A stretch of 61,219 nt of DNA from an uncultured Clostridium sp. (GTDB lineage: Bacteria > Bacillota > Clostridia > TANB77 > CAG-508): the NCBI GenBank assembly GCA_947064765.1, contig CAMSWH010000006.1, forward strand, positions 1 through 61,219, in the 5' to 3' direction. Each line of letters starts with the position of its first letter. The first letter of the stretch is position 1. The notes beneath the pieces are model-generated. The model was given only the letters and a program-made list of their open reading frames with translations. It searched no databases and had not been told where the DNA came from. A program made the position numbers and the translations under genes. This document shows positions 7,204 through 18,016 of the stretch, piece by piece.

Positions 7204-8955
7204 TTATAGACTTAGAGTTGTTTCACCTTTTATATAATTTAATAATGTTACTACATCTGTTACATAAAATTCTGAATCATTTTTTATACAAGCTGCTTCT
7301 TTTACTTCACTATATAGAGTTCTTTCACCTCTAATTGCATTTAACATTATAACTGCATCAACAACAGTTACTAATCCATCTCCATCTACATCACCTTTTT
7401 TTACTGCTATTAATGTCTGACCTCCTGTTACAATTTTACTTCCTGTTCCTATGTTTCCAGAATTCATAACATTTGCTCCAGATGCATCTTTCACAACTGC
7501 ATCCGGAAATTTAGCTTTTACACTTTCTACTGTCATATTTGGTAACATTTTTACATAGTTTCCAGACATTTTCATCTCATTATCACTTGGTACAGGTGAT
7601 GTTGGATTTGATGGTTGATTTCCTGCATTTGTTCCACCAGATGTGCTTGATGATGTATTACTACTACTTGTCGATACTAATACTTCTTTTCCATCAATAT
7701 TTCTAGCTGCATATCCATAAGTTCCATCTTGATTTGAAACAATTAAATCCCAATAATATCCGCCAACTTGAGTTGTTGCTCTTTTTATTATTTTAATTGA
7801 TTCATTATTATTTAACGCTCCTATTGCTGTTCCATTAGCTGATGCTCTAACTTTTAATGATGTTGAAATATTTTGAACAACACCTTCTTCATAACTAATA
7901 GTATTTGCAACTGCTGGATTTGGTCTTGGTGAATTTGTTTTTGGCATATTTTTGTATAATGGTATTATAAAAGTATATGTGCTTGGAGTTGAAGAAGAAC
8001 CATAATACGCTTTCAAACTACTTCCTTGACTTTGAGCTGCCATTATATTTTGTTGATATTGGTGTGAACCTAAAGCTGACTTACCTGATACATTAAATTT
8101 TTGATAATATAATGTATTTTGACTATATCGTGTAATAAAACTATTTTTTACAATAGCTGTTCCACCAATAATCGAATTTCTAATTGAAGTCCATCCACTA
8201 TTTTGAGCATATGCTAAACCACTATTTATAATATTGGCTGTTCCACTTCCAGTTGAGCCTATATTAAAATAGTTATAACATCCCACATAATTTCCATTAT
8301 ATCCATTTCCACTACTTAATGTTGAACCATTTTTTCCATGTTCATTAATTATTTTTGCTACTAAAAAGTAACCATTTACATTATATTGATTACTTGCATC
8401 TACTATTGCTTGTATTGCTTCTGGATTATTTATAAATGCACCATATCCAGAAACAACTCTTGCTATATCATCATATGTTACATCTGATCCTTCTAAATCT
8501 TTAAATTGGAATATATCACTATCATTTATAGAATTTCTAGGATCCATCATGTATGCTAATGCTTCTAATGATGCACAACACCATGAACCATTATCATATT
8601 TTTTGCTTCCACAAAGTGGGCATATCCACATTCCATTATAATTATTTGATACTTGTACTAAATTATTAGGAGAACGTCCATGGCCTTTATATTCTGTTAC
8701 TAAAACTTCATCCCAACTTAGTCCTGTATAATATAGTAAAAATGTATAATTTGAATGTTTTGATTGCATATTTTTTATTAAACTTTTATAACCAGGATAT
8801 ATTGAATCATCTATTGCATCAACATCTCTTGATAAACTTCCTGGAGGTAAATCTGCTGCATATGATTTATTATTAGCTATTGGAGTAAATGCTAATAATA
8901 TATATGAAATTAAAGTTATTATTACTACTAATAATATTATGCTTTTATTTTTCAC
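7204..8955 (-). CDS. Secreted N-acetylglucosaminidase-like protein with SH3-like region and C-terminal dockerin
   Basis: Signal peptide; NGYFLVAKIINEHGKNGSTLS...NYFNIGSTGSG glucosaminidase region; VKVRASANGTAIG-type SH3b; GDVDGDGLVTVVDAVIMLNAIRG dockerin repeat. Confidence 0.85.
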   Translation of the reverse strand: MKNKSIILLVVIITLISYILLAFTPIANNKSYAADLPPGSLSRDVDAIDDSIYPGYKSLIKNMQSKHSNYTFLLYYTGLSWDEVLVTEYKGHGRSPNNLVQVSNNYNGMWICPLCGSKKYDNGSWCCASLEALAYMMDPRNSINDSDIFQFKDLEGSDVTYDDIARVVSGYGAFINNPEAIQAIVDASNQYNVNGYFLVAKIINEHGKNGSTLSSGNGYNGNYVGCYNYFNIGSTGSGTANIINSGLAYAQNSGWTSIRNSIIGGTAIVKNSFITRYSQNTLYYQKFNVSGKSALGSHQYQQNIMAAQSQGSSLKAYYGSSSTPSTYTFIIPLYKNMPKTNSPRPNPAVANTISYEEGVVQNISTSLKVRASANGTAIGALNNNESIKIIKRATTQVGGYYWDLIVSNQDGTYGYAARNIDGKEVLVSTSSSNTSSSTSGGTNAGNQPSNPTSPVPSDNEMKMSGNYVKMLPNMTVESVKAKFPDAVVKDASGANVMNSGNIGTGSKIVTGGQTLIAVKKGDVDGDGLVTVVDAVIMLNAIRGERTLYSEVKEAACIKNDSEFYVTDVVTLLNYIKGETTLSL

Positions 8956-9215
8956 TTTTATTTATCACCTCTTATGTATAAAATTGGCAATTTTATCGCC
9001 ATTTTTCACTAAAATTATATAAATAAATTCTTTAAAAGTCAATATTTGCAATATTACAATTGTGTTAAAAATACTTCTATTTTCTAATATCTGAAGATTC
9101 ATATAATTGAAAAAGAAACTATGCAATGAATCATATTATTTATACGCTTCATTTATAGTTCCTTTTATGCTATTATGTAAATTTTCTTATTTGCTTTTAT
9201 ATTATAAAATCTCTT

Positions 9216-10361
9216 CTATGCTAATTTTATTATTTGTTCCCATGGTAAATCTTTCTTTCCGAAGTGACCATAATTTGTAGTTTTCTTATATATAGGCTGT
9301 CTTAAATTTAAACTTTCTATAATTCCTCTTGGAGTTAATTTAAATGTACTTTTTATCTTTTTAACAATTTCATTATCAGAAATTTTACCTGTTCCAAATG
9401 TTTCTACATAAATTGACACAGGTTTTGCAACGCCTATTGCGTAAGATAGTTGAATTTCGCATTTTTTAGCCAATCCATTTGCAACTATGTTTTTTGCAAT
9501 AAATCTTGCCATATATGCTGCCGATCTATCTACTTTTGTTGGATCTTTTCCCGAAAAAGCTCCTCCACCATGACGACTATATCCTCCATATGTATCTACT
9601 ATAATCTTTCTACCTGTTAATCCACTATCTCCTAAAGGCCCTCCTATTACAAATCTTCCTGTTGGATTTATGTAATACTTTGTATCTTTATCTAATAGTT
9701 CTTCTGGAACAACTGGTTTTATAACATTTTCTATTATATCTTGTTTTAATATATCTAAAGATGCATTTTCATTATGTTGTGTTGATACTACTATTGTATC
9801 AATTCTTTTAGGCTCTCCTTTTTCATATTCAACTGTAACTTGCACTTTTCCATCTGGTCTTAGATAATCAATTATTTTTTCTTTTCTAACTTGTGTTAAC
9901 CTTTTAGCTAATTTATGTGCTAGATATATTGGCATTGGCATATACTCATCTGTTTCATCTGTTGCAAAGCCAAACATCATTCCTTGATCTCCTGCTCCTT
10001 CTGATTCATCTTTTGAACCTTCTTTCTGTTCTAAAGACTTGTCTACTCCAAGTGCTATATCTAATGATTGTTTAGATATATTAAGTAATACTTTACATGT
10101 TTTATAATCAATATCAGTCTCACTATTATCAAAACCAACTTCTTTTATTGTTTCTCTTACAATCTTTTCAATATCTACTTCTGCATTTGATGTTATTTCT
10201 CCTGTTATTAATATTTGACCTTTTCCAGCTACTGTTTCACAAGCTACTCTAGAATAAGGATCTTTTTCAAAATAACTATCTAAAATGCTATCTGATATGT
10301 AATCACAAAGTTTATCTGGATGTCCTTCTGTTACACTTTCTGATGTAAATAATCTTCTCAT
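9216..10361 (-). CDS. metK: S-adenosylmethionine synthetase
   Basis: [66 protein letters not shown]. Confidence 0.98.
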   Translation of the reverse strand: MRRLFTSESVTEGHPDKLCDYISDSILDSYFEKDPYSRVACETVAGKGQILITGEITSNAEVDIEKIVRETIKEVGFDNSETDIDYKTCKVLLNISKQSLDIALGVDKSLEQKEGSKDESEGAGDQGMMFGFATDETDEYMPMPIYLAHKLAKRLTQVRKEKIIDYLRPDGKVQVTVEYEKGEPKRIDTIVVSTQHNENASLDILKQDIIENVIKPVVPEELLDKDTKYYINPTGRFVIGGPLGDSGLTGRKIIVDTYGGYSRHGGGAFSGKDPTKVDRSAAYMARFIAKNIVANGLAKKCEIQLSYAIGVAKPVSIYVETFGTGKISDNEIVKKIKSTFKLTPRGIIESLNLRQPIYKKTTNYGHFGKKDLPWEQIIKLA

Positions 10362-10460
10362 AATAAATTCCTCCTATATTCGCTTCGCTCATACCGCAAT
10401 TCGAAAATCTATTCAAAATTTTCGAATTTGCTACAACAAGGAAGTATTAAAATTTCTACT

Positions 10461-10490
10461 AAAAAAGCTCTACATACACGTAGAGCTTTT
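10461..10490 (-). terminator. Terminator of the metK SAM riboswitch
   Basis: Minus strand AAAAGCTCTACGTGTATGTAGAGCTTTTTT. Confidence 0.9.
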
Positions 10491-10522
10491 GAATAATCTT
10501 ATTATCATAATCATCATTCAAA

Positions 10523-10616
10523 GCAAGCTTTCACGTGCTCTGTCGGTATTAGCACCTAAATAAATAGGTTGCTGTGGAGTCATAAAGCCGATTCTCTCGT
10601 CCACTCTTGATAATAT
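10523..10616 (-). promoter_or_regulatory. SAM-I (S-box) riboswitch upstream of metK
   Basis: Minus strand ATTATCAAGAGTGGACGAGAGAATCGGCTTTATGACTCCACAGCAACCT..AGGTGCTAATACCGACAGAGCA. Confidence 0.93.
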
Positions 10617-10709
10617 TTAACTTACATTATTCTACATCCTTTTTATTATTTTGTCAACATAATTTCTTATTTATTATTTAATACATTGATATATAATACA
10701 ATTTTATGC

Positions 10710-11528
10710 TTATATATCATTATTTTTACTTTTCTTCATAACAGGAATAAATTGTTCAGCAAATTTATAATCTTCTTTATTTTTTATATACAATAATCCT
10801 ATTATTGAAAATGCAACTGCTCCAACAAAATTTACAATCAAATCTTTCATTGTATCTGAAAGTCCAATATCCAAATATCCGCCTTCAATCACAGTTTGAA
10901 TTAAATTTCCATCTTTATCTTTGCTTTGAATTATTGTTTTTTCTATATCATTTATTACCACTGGTATATTTTTTCCATTAGGCTCTAGATTTACAGTAGA
11001 TATAGATGCTATTATATCATCTTTTTGCATATCTGTTCTAAAAATAGAATCCATACCATATTCAAAGAATTCCCACATTACTCCTACTGTCATTGAAAAA
11101 CAAAACGCTACAAGTGCTACAAAAATTGGTGACATTTTTGTATGAAAAACTTCTTTACGATTTAAAATATCTATTGTTGAAAATCCTATTGCTGCACAAA
11201 GAAAGCCATTTAATGTATGAAGTATTGTATCCCAATGTTCAAAATGTATATAAAATTCATTTATTTCTCCTAAAATTTCTGCTGAAAAAATAAATAATAA
11301 AATAATAGTTTCTAAAGTATTTGGTAAACTTATGTTAAATTTTCTATCTATAACAATTGGTATTAAAAATAAAATTAGTGTAAATATACACAAAAAAACA
11401 TTATTCCAATTTCCAATAAAAATCTGTCTTATCATTACTATAATTACTAAAGCCCTTAATATAAAATATATAGACAAATCTTTTTTATTGTTATAATCTA
11501 ATTTTTTATCCATAGATAAAACCTCCAT
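10710..11528 (-). CDS. DUF2238/YjdF-like membrane protein
   Basis: WDTILHTLNGFLCAAIGF, MWEFFEYGMDSIF, multiple TM segments. Confidence 0.65.
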   Translation of the reverse strand: MEVLSMDKKLDYNNKKDLSIYFILRALVIIVMIRQIFIGNWNNVFLCIFTLILFLIPIVIDRKFNISLPNTLETIILLFIFSAEILGEINEFYIHFEHWDTILHTLNGFLCAAIGFSTIDILNRKEVFHTKMSPIFVALVAFCFSMTVGVMWEFFEYGMDSIFRTDMQKDDIIASISTVNLEPNGKNIPVVINDIEKTIIQSKDKDGNLIQTVIEGGYLDIGLSDTMKDLIVNFVGAVAFSIIGLLYIKNKEDYKFAEQFIPVMKKSKNNDI

Positions 11529-11532
11529 AATA

Positions 11533-14247
11533 TTATTTGGCTTGATACCAATTTTTTCCTTCTTCTACCTCAACTTTTAAAGGTACTAATAGCTTTGCAG
11601 CACCTTCCATGGATGTTTTTAAAATTTCTTTAACTTCCTCTTTTTCTCCTAAAAGTGTTTCAATTAAAAGTTCATCATGAATTTGTAATACTATTTTTGA
11701 TTTCAAATTTCGTTTTTTTAGTTCGTTATATACTTTTATCATTGCAATCTTCATAATATCAGCTGCTGTTCCTTGTATTGGAGTATTCATTGCTGCTCTA
11801 TCTCCAAATTTTCTAACCATATAATTTTTAGAGTTTAGTTCTTGAATATATCTTCTTCTTCCAAATAATGTTGATACATAACCTTTTTGTTTAGTTTCTT
11901 CTACGATATTCTTCATATAATCTCTTATACCATGATATGTTTCAAGATACTTTTCAATATATTCCTTAGCTTCCTTTCTGTTTATATCAATTTGTTCTGC
12001 TAAACCAAATTCACTTATTCCATATACTATTCCAAAATTTACTGCTTTTGCTTTACTTCTTAATTGTTTAGATACTTCTTCCACTGGAACTTTAAAAACT
12101 TGTGAAGCACTAATTGTATGAATATCTGCATCTGAATTAAATGCTTCTATCATAACTTCATCTTTTGCCATATGTGCTAAAATTCTAAGTTCAACTTGTG
12201 AATAGTCAGCATCTATAAAAACTTTTCCATCTTCTGCTTTAAATACTTTTCTAAGTTTTTTTCCAAGTTCTGTTCTTGTAGGAATATTTTGCAGATTAGG
12301 ATCTGTACTACTTAGTCTACCTGTGCTTGTGACTGTTTGATGGAAAAATGTATGTATCCTTCCTGTTTGCAAATTTATATATGGAATCATTCCTTCTACA
12401 TAAGTTGAGTTCAATTTAACTAATTGTCTATATTCTAAAATCTTATCAATTATAGGATGTGAATCTTTAATTTTTTCTAAAGCTTCAACATCTGTAGAAT
12501 ATCCGCTTTTCGTTTTTTTAGAAGGTGTTAAATTTAATTTCTCAAAAAGTATAACTCCTAATTGTTTTGTTGAATTAATATTAAACTCTTCTCCAGCTAA
12601 ATTATATATATCAATAGTTAATTCTTCTATATTTTGTTTTAAGTTTTCACCAAATTTGATAATTTCTTTTTCATCAATATATATTCCAACATATTGCATT
12701 TCTGCTAAAACTTCTGCTATTGGCATTTCTATTTCATTAAATAATTCTAAAGATTCAATCTTTATTAAATCATCTATTAATTTTTGCTTTGTTCTTCCTA
12801 TAACATATGCATATAATGCATATGTATAATTAGCCTTTTGCGAATTTTCTTCTACTATATCAAATAAACTTGTTTGATGTTCTTCTTGTTCTTCTTTAAT
12901 GTAATCTGAAATATCCATGTCTAAATACTGTCTTGCAAGTTCTTCTATAGAATATGAATTCGAAGTTGCATTTAATATATACATTGCTATTTCTGCATCA
13001 AACATCATATTTTGTGGATTTACTCCTAATTGTTTCAAAATTATATAATCTTCTTTAATTTTATGACCACATTTTAAAATTTCTTTATTCTCAAATATTG
13101 ACTTAAATTTTTTTGCTGAAAATTCTATATTATATACTACATTCTCTTTTTCAATAAATATATTAATATATTTGATTTCTTTTTTTATTATTAATGTATT
13201 ATCATTTTTCTTATCTATTTTTTCAAAATAGTAATATAAATTTTTTGACTCTTCTATGTTTTTTATAATTTTTATGATTTCATCTTCATCTTTTATTTCT
13301 TTATATTCAAATAAATTTTCTATATTAGTTTCTGTATTTTTTTCTGATTTTTCTATATTTTTATCTAAGTTAAATCTTTCAATATATCTATTAAATCTTA
13401 ATCTTTTAAAAATCTCTAAAACTTCTTGATTATTCCATTCAACAATTTTAAAGTCTGATAATTCTTTATCAATAGGTGCATTTACATCAATTCTTCCAAG
13501 CTCTCTAGAAAGAATAGCTAAATCTTTATTATTTTCTAAATTTTCTTTTAGTTTTCCTTTTGCTACTGGTTCTCCATTTTCTAGTTTTTCATATAAATTA
13601 TCTATTGAACTATACTCTTTTATTAAATTTAATGCTGTTTTCTCTCCAACTCCTGGAACTCCTGGTATATTATCTGAAGTATCTCCCATTAATCCTTTTA
13701 CTTCTATTAATTGTTTTGGTTCTACGCCATAAACTTCTAAAATTTTATTTTTATCAAAATTTTCTGTTTCTGTTTTTCCACCTTTTGTTCTAGGAATTCT
13801 TATTATAATATTATCTGAGGCAAGTTGAAAAGAGTCTCTATCACCTGTTAGTAATGTTACTTCTATTCCTTTTTTTTCTGCATATTTAGCAAGGGTTCCT
13901 AAAATATCATCTGCTTCATAGCCTTCTTTTTCTATTATTTTTATATTCATAGCTTTTAAAACTTCTTTTATAATAGGCATTTGACTTGCAAGTTCATCTG
14001 GCATTCCTTTTCTTGTACCTTTATAATCTTTATACATTTCATGTCTTTTAGTTGGATGCTTTACATCAAATGCAACAGCCATATAATCTGGAGTTATATC
14101 CTCTAATAGTTTAAACATAATTGCTAAAAATCCATATACAGCATTTGTATATGTTCCATCAGCTGTTTGAAGCATTTTACTACTCATTATTCCATAAAAT
14201 GCTCTATTTAAAATACTGTTTCCATCAATAACTACTAATTTTTCCAC
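11533..14247 (-). CDS. polA: DNA polymerase I
   Basis: 5'-3' exo domain (GDTSDNIPGVPGVGEKTAL) and Pol A motifs (DADYSQVELRILAH, RSKAKAVNFGIVYG, QIHDELLIE). Confidence 0.98.
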   Translation of the reverse strand: MEKLVVIDGNSILNRAFYGIMSSKMLQTADGTYTNAVYGFLAIMFKLLEDITPDYMAVAFDVKHPTKRHEMYKDYKGTRKGMPDELASQMPIIKEVLKAMNIKIIEKEGYEADDILGTLAKYAEKKGIEVTLLTGDRDSFQLASDNIIIRIPRTKGGKTETENFDKNKILEVYGVEPKQLIEVKGLMGDTSDNIPGVPGVGEKTALNLIKEYSSIDNLYEKLENGEPVAKGKLKENLENNKDLAILSRELGRIDVNAPIDKELSDFKIVEWNNQEVLEIFKRLRFNRYIERFNLDKNIEKSEKNTETNIENLFEYKEIKDEDEIIKIIKNIEESKNLYYYFEKIDKKNDNTLIIKKEIKYINIFIEKENVVYNIEFSAKKFKSIFENKEILKCGHKIKEDYIILKQLGVNPQNMMFDAEIAMYILNATSNSYSIEELARQYLDMDISDYIKEEQEEHQTSLFDIVEENSQKANYTYALYAYVIGRTKQKLIDDLIKIESLELFNEIEMPIAEVLAEMQYVGIYIDEKEIIKFGENLKQNIEELTIDIYNLAGEEFNINSTKQLGVILFEKLNLTPSKKTKSGYSTDVEALEKIKDSHPIIDKILEYRQLVKLNSTYVEGMIPYINLQTGRIHTFFHQTVTSTGRLSSTDPNLQNIPTRTELGKKLRKVFKAEDGKVFIDADYSQVELRILAHMAKDEVMIEAFNSDADIHTISASQVFKVPVEEVSKQLRSKAKAVNFGIVYGISEFGLAEQIDINRKEAKEYIEKYLETYHGIRDYMKNIVEETKQKGYVSTLFGRRRYIQELNSKNYMVRKFGDRAAMNTPIQGTAADIMKIAMIKVYNELKKRNLKSKIVLQIHDELLIETLLGEKEEVKEILKTSMEGAAKLLVPLKVEVEEGKNWYQAK

Positions 14248-14258
14248 TCTTACCTCCT

Positions 14259-15476
14259 TTAAATTTCTCTATATTCTTCTATTTTCTCTATTCTATCAAC
14301 CTTTTTAAATGTTTTCAAACCATTTTCTAATACATAAATCTGTTTATTTTCATCTACTTTACTATCAGTTATTTCAACTGCGATTTTTCTTGGAAGATCA
14401 ATTGAATTTTCACAAATAAAACTATGCACTTTTATAGATTCTTTAAATTCTTTATCTTTTGATTTTGATATCATAAAATTAATAATTGTTTCGAAATCAT
14501 ATGTAGATGGTCTTCCTATTGATTTAACATTTTTAAGTCTTTCTAAAAAACTTATTGCTTTTTCATAATTATTATCACCTTCAAGATTATTTGCTAGATT
14601 ACTTATATAATCATCTGTATATTCTCCTCCAAATTCATCTAAATATCCTATACTTCTATCTAGTTCTTTTAGACTATTATCATCAATAGTATCAAATTCA
14701 TAATCATTCACTTCCGATTCTATTAAATTATGATCATTTTTTATAAATTCTTCTTTAGATACACCAAAATTTTTTGTCTTCATTCCAAATTTTAACGCCA
14801 CTGAATCAAAAGTTGGATCTGTTAAAAAGTCCTCTGATTCTTCATTTGTTATCATTACATAATCATGTCCATCTTCTGATAATACTGTACTTTCACTTCC
14901 TGTCCTATAACATAAATAATCATACATTGCTGCAAACGAAGCACATATTCCCCAATTCTTTGATATAGCTGTAAAAATATTTCTAGAATATTTATCATGA
15001 AATTTGCTATGTTCTATATGTGATAAAAGGCTTAAATCATAAGATAACATACAACCAGTTTGATTATATAAATACTTATATTTTTGCATTTCTGACCAAT
15101 TTGGATTTATACCATTTAAAATTCCATCAAAAATATTCTCTCCTTCTAAAAATTCTTTAGAATTTATTGGAACAAGTTTATCACTTCCTGGTTTTTCTGT
15201 TTTAAATCTTACTTTAAATTCTGGTGCTAATTCATTTAATATCTCCATTGTTTCTCTAGTTGGAATATATTGACTTGTAACTATTGGAGAAATATAACTT
15301 TTTAAGTAAGTAAATATATATTTTAAATCTTCTTGAGAGCAAGTATCTATATCTTCCAAAATCGAATTTTTTACTATTAATTTTCCATTTCTTTTTATAT
15401 CTACTTGTCCTTGAAATGCTGTTAATCTAGGTAAAGTACTTTCTTTATCTAAATCTATAAAAACTCTATTATCTAT
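14259..15476 (-). CDS. Transglutaminase-like protein; ORF extends in frame to an ATA codon at 15476 after a perfect SD (track start at 15359 is TTG)
   Basis: Cys/His/Asp pattern NWGICASFAAMYDYLC, DGHDYVMI, LTDPTFD; SD AGGAGG 8 nt before ATA. Confidence 0.65.
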   Translation of the reverse strand: MDNRVFIDLDKESTLPRLTAFQGQVDIKRNGKLIVKNSILEDIDTCSQEDLKYIFTYLKSYISPIVTSQYIPTRETMEILNELAPEFKVRFKTEKPGSDKLVPINSKEFLEGENIFDGILNGINPNWSEMQKYKYLYNQTGCMLSYDLSLLSHIEHSKFHDKYSRNIFTAISKNWGICASFAAMYDYLCYRTGSESTVLSEDGHDYVMITNEESEDFLTDPTFDSVALKFGMKTKNFGVSKEEFIKNDHNLIESEVNDYEFDTIDDNSLKELDRSIGYLDEFGGEYTDDYISNLANNLEGDNNYEKAISFLERLKNVKSIGRPSTYDFETIINFMISKSKDKEFKESIKVHSFICENSIDLPRKIAVEITDSKVDENKQIYVLENGLKTFKKVDRIEKIEEYREI

Positions 15477-15548
15477 ATTTTTTTCCTCCTAATACATCAA
15501 TTATTAAGTAAATTTTTAAATTTAACTTTTTTTATACTATCAACTAGT

Positions 15549-16508
15549 TTATATATATGATTGTAATAATTCTAAATTTCCTTGTATTTTATAACTTTTA
15601 GTAACAGCTGGAATAATAAAACTATCACCTTTTTTTAATTCATAAATATTATTATCAATCTTCAAACTTCCACTACCTTCAACTACATTAAAAGCTATAA
15701 AAGATTCTCCTAATCCATCTTCAGTATATTCACCATTAACATTAATTTTATTTGTAATAAAATATTCTGATTTTACTATATTGTCTTTTTTAATATTATT
15801 ATTAATATTCTTAATTTGTAGAGTTCTATCTATATTTATAACATCTAATGCCTTTTTTACATGTAATTCTCTAGGTTTTCCATCTGTTCCAACTCTTTCC
15901 CAATCATATACTCTATATGTAATATTACTATTTTGTTGAACTTCTGCTACTAATGTTTTTCCAAGTAAAGCATGTATTGTACCTGATGGAATATATATTG
16001 CATCACCTTTTTTTACATCAACATAATTTAAACATTCAGTAATTTTTGATGTATTCATACATGTAGCTAACATTTCTTTACTCACTCCTGGTTTTACTCC
16101 ACATATAATTTGTGCTCCTGGTTCACAATCTAATATATACCACATTTCCGTTTTTCCATTAGAATTTTCATTTTTTCTTGCATATTCATCATCTGGATGT
16201 ACTTGTATAGATAAACTATTATTAGCATCTATAAATTTAATTAATAATGGGAATTCTTCTAAACTCATACATTTAGCTCCAAATATATCTAATCTTAAAT
16301 CTTTATCATCATATAACTCTGTTAAAGTTTTTCCTTCATATTCTCCATTTTTAATTATTGATTCACCATTTTTATTAGTTGATATTTCCCAGCTTTCAGC
16401 TGTACACTCTTCATTTTTTACATGCTTTTTAAAAATATTTTTTAACTTTTGACCTCCCCATATATAATCTTTAAATACAGGTTCTAAAAATATTGGTTCA
16501 TAATTCAT
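15549..16508 (-). CDS. manA: Mannose-6-phosphate isomerase, class I
   Basis: EPVFKDYIWGGQKLK, QVHPDDEYA, GKTEMWYIL, PSGTIHAL. Confidence 0.95.
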   Translation of the reverse strand: MNYEPIFLEPVFKDYIWGGQKLKNIFKKHVKNEECTAESWEISTNKNGESIIKNGEYEGKTLTELYDDKDLRLDIFGAKCMSLEEFPLLIKFIDANNSLSIQVHPDDEYARKNENSNGKTEMWYILDCEPGAQIICGVKPGVSKEMLATCMNTSKITECLNYVDVKKGDAIYIPSGTIHALLGKTLVAEVQQNSNITYRVYDWERVGTDGKPRELHVKKALDVINIDRTLQIKNINNNIKKDNIVKSEYFITNKINVNGEYTEDGLGESFIAFNVVEGSGSLKIDNNIYELKKGDSFIIPAVTKSYKIQGNLELLQSYI

Positions 16509-16553
16509 AAATATTCTCTCCATTCTGTTAATTTAATACATAATTTTATTGTA

Positions 16554-17996
16554 TTATTTCATTTTTAAAATACTATCTATTATAATTCTTGTCATTTCTT
16601 TTTCATGTCCATTATAATCATGTGTTGAATTAGGAATAGTATAAAATTGAAATTTCGCATTTGAAAATCTATTTTTTAATCTATCTTTGATATAAGAAAT
16701 ATCCCACCTCTTATAAACATGTTCATTTGTTCCAACAATTATTGCAATATTTCCATTATAATTTAATGGTTTACTTATGTCTCTATCCTCTTCTAATTTA
16801 AATAAATCGGCTTTACAGCCTTTTGCCATTGTAGAAGCTATTTTAAAAGCTGAAAATTCATCTGTCACCATTTCATATTGTTTTCCTTCTTCAACTAACT
16901 TTTTACTCTTTTCAACTAATTCGTCATATTCATCTTTTACCCTTGAGCGAAATCTGCTTATCATATCAACAGGACTTAGTAATATAACTTTTTTTATATC
17001 TCCAACTTGTTCACAATAATATTGTACTTTCAATGTTCCAAGGCTTTGTCCTAATAATATAATATCTGTATATCCTTCTTCTTTAGCATAATTTACAGCA
17101 GCCTCAATATCAAAAATTGATTCGTCAAAGTTTTCATACATATTACCAGCTTTAATAGTTTCAGTTTCTCCAGCTTTTTTTCTATGTAATCTTGAAAACT
17201 GTTCAGCACCTCTATTATTTGCAATCATAAAGTCATATCCTTGATAATTAAATTCTTCAAACATATCATTATAATAGTCTGATTTAAAAAAGTTTCCTCC
17301 ACTGCCATGAACAAAAATAATTATAGACTTAGTTTCTTTTTCAGCTTTTTGAATTAAGCCTGGTAAAAAGCATCCATCAGATGTATTTAATATTATAAAT
17401 TCTTTTTTCCTATTTTTATGAATTGTATTATTATGTTTTATTATTTTTGATAGCTCTCCAAAAATATTAATATATGCTGGAGTTGCTTTAAAAACTACCT
17501 CTTCACTATTTGTCAGCATTAGTTCTTGCAATTCATAAAAGTCAAACCATTTTTTCTCTGTTGCCAAATAAGTATTTAATTTTATATCTTCATCTTTTAT
17601 ATCAGTTTTTATATAATAAAAATATGTAAATCTCTGTTCTCTTTCTTCATTTCTTTTTAACATTGTTAAATATCTAACATCATTTGGATTAATTTCATAT
17701 CCTATTTCTTCTCTTGCTTTTTGTAATATAGCATCTACTAAAGATTGATTTGCTCCAACATGGTTTGCAACCATACCATACTTTCCATTATTATAATGTA
17801 CATTATTACTACGTTTTTGTAGTAAAATTTTTCCTTCATTATTTATAATAAAAATTGCTACTTCTTGGTGCCATAAATGCTTTTCATGCACTTCTTGTTT
17901 TGTTGCTTCTAAATCTGTAACATTTCCATTATCGTCTAAAACCTTTAATAGCATTTTATCTTTTTCTTGATATGATTCATAATGAACAGTCTCCAT
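16554..17996 (-). CDS. Nudix-like domain (degenerate box) fused to alpha/beta hydrolase
   Basis: HLWHQEVAIFIINNEGKILLQKRS...NHVGANQSLVDAILQKAREEIGYEI; IIIFVHGSGGNFFKSDYYN...IILLGQSLGTLK. Confidence 0.85.
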   Translation of the reverse strand: METVHYESYQEKDKMLLKVLDDNGNVTDLEATKQEVHEKHLWHQEVAIFIINNEGKILLQKRSNNVHYNNGKYGMVANHVGANQSLVDAILQKAREEIGYEINPNDVRYLTMLKRNEEREQRFTYFYYIKTDIKDEDIKLNTYLATEKKWFDFYELQELMLTNSEEVVFKATPAYINIFGELSKIIKHNNTIHKNRKKEFIILNTSDGCFLPGLIQKAEKETKSIIIFVHGSGGNFFKSDYYNDMFEEFNYQGYDFMIANNRGAEQFSRLHRKKAGETETIKAGNMYENFDESIFDIEAAVNYAKEEGYTDIILLGQSLGTLKVQYYCEQVGDIKKVILLSPVDMISRFRSRVKDEYDELVEKSKKLVEEGKQYEMVTDEFSAFKIASTMAKGCKADLFKLEEDRDISKPLNYNGNIAIIVGTNEHVYKRWDISYIKDRLKNRFSNAKFQFYTIPNSTHDYNGHEKEMTRIIIDSILKMK

Positions 17997-18016
17997 ATCT
18001 TTAATCTCCTTCCAAA

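Noticed and set aside
13100-13330. Degenerate 3'-5' exonuclease region of PolA as a novelty
   Set aside because: Loss of proofreading residues in Pol I is common in Bacillota.
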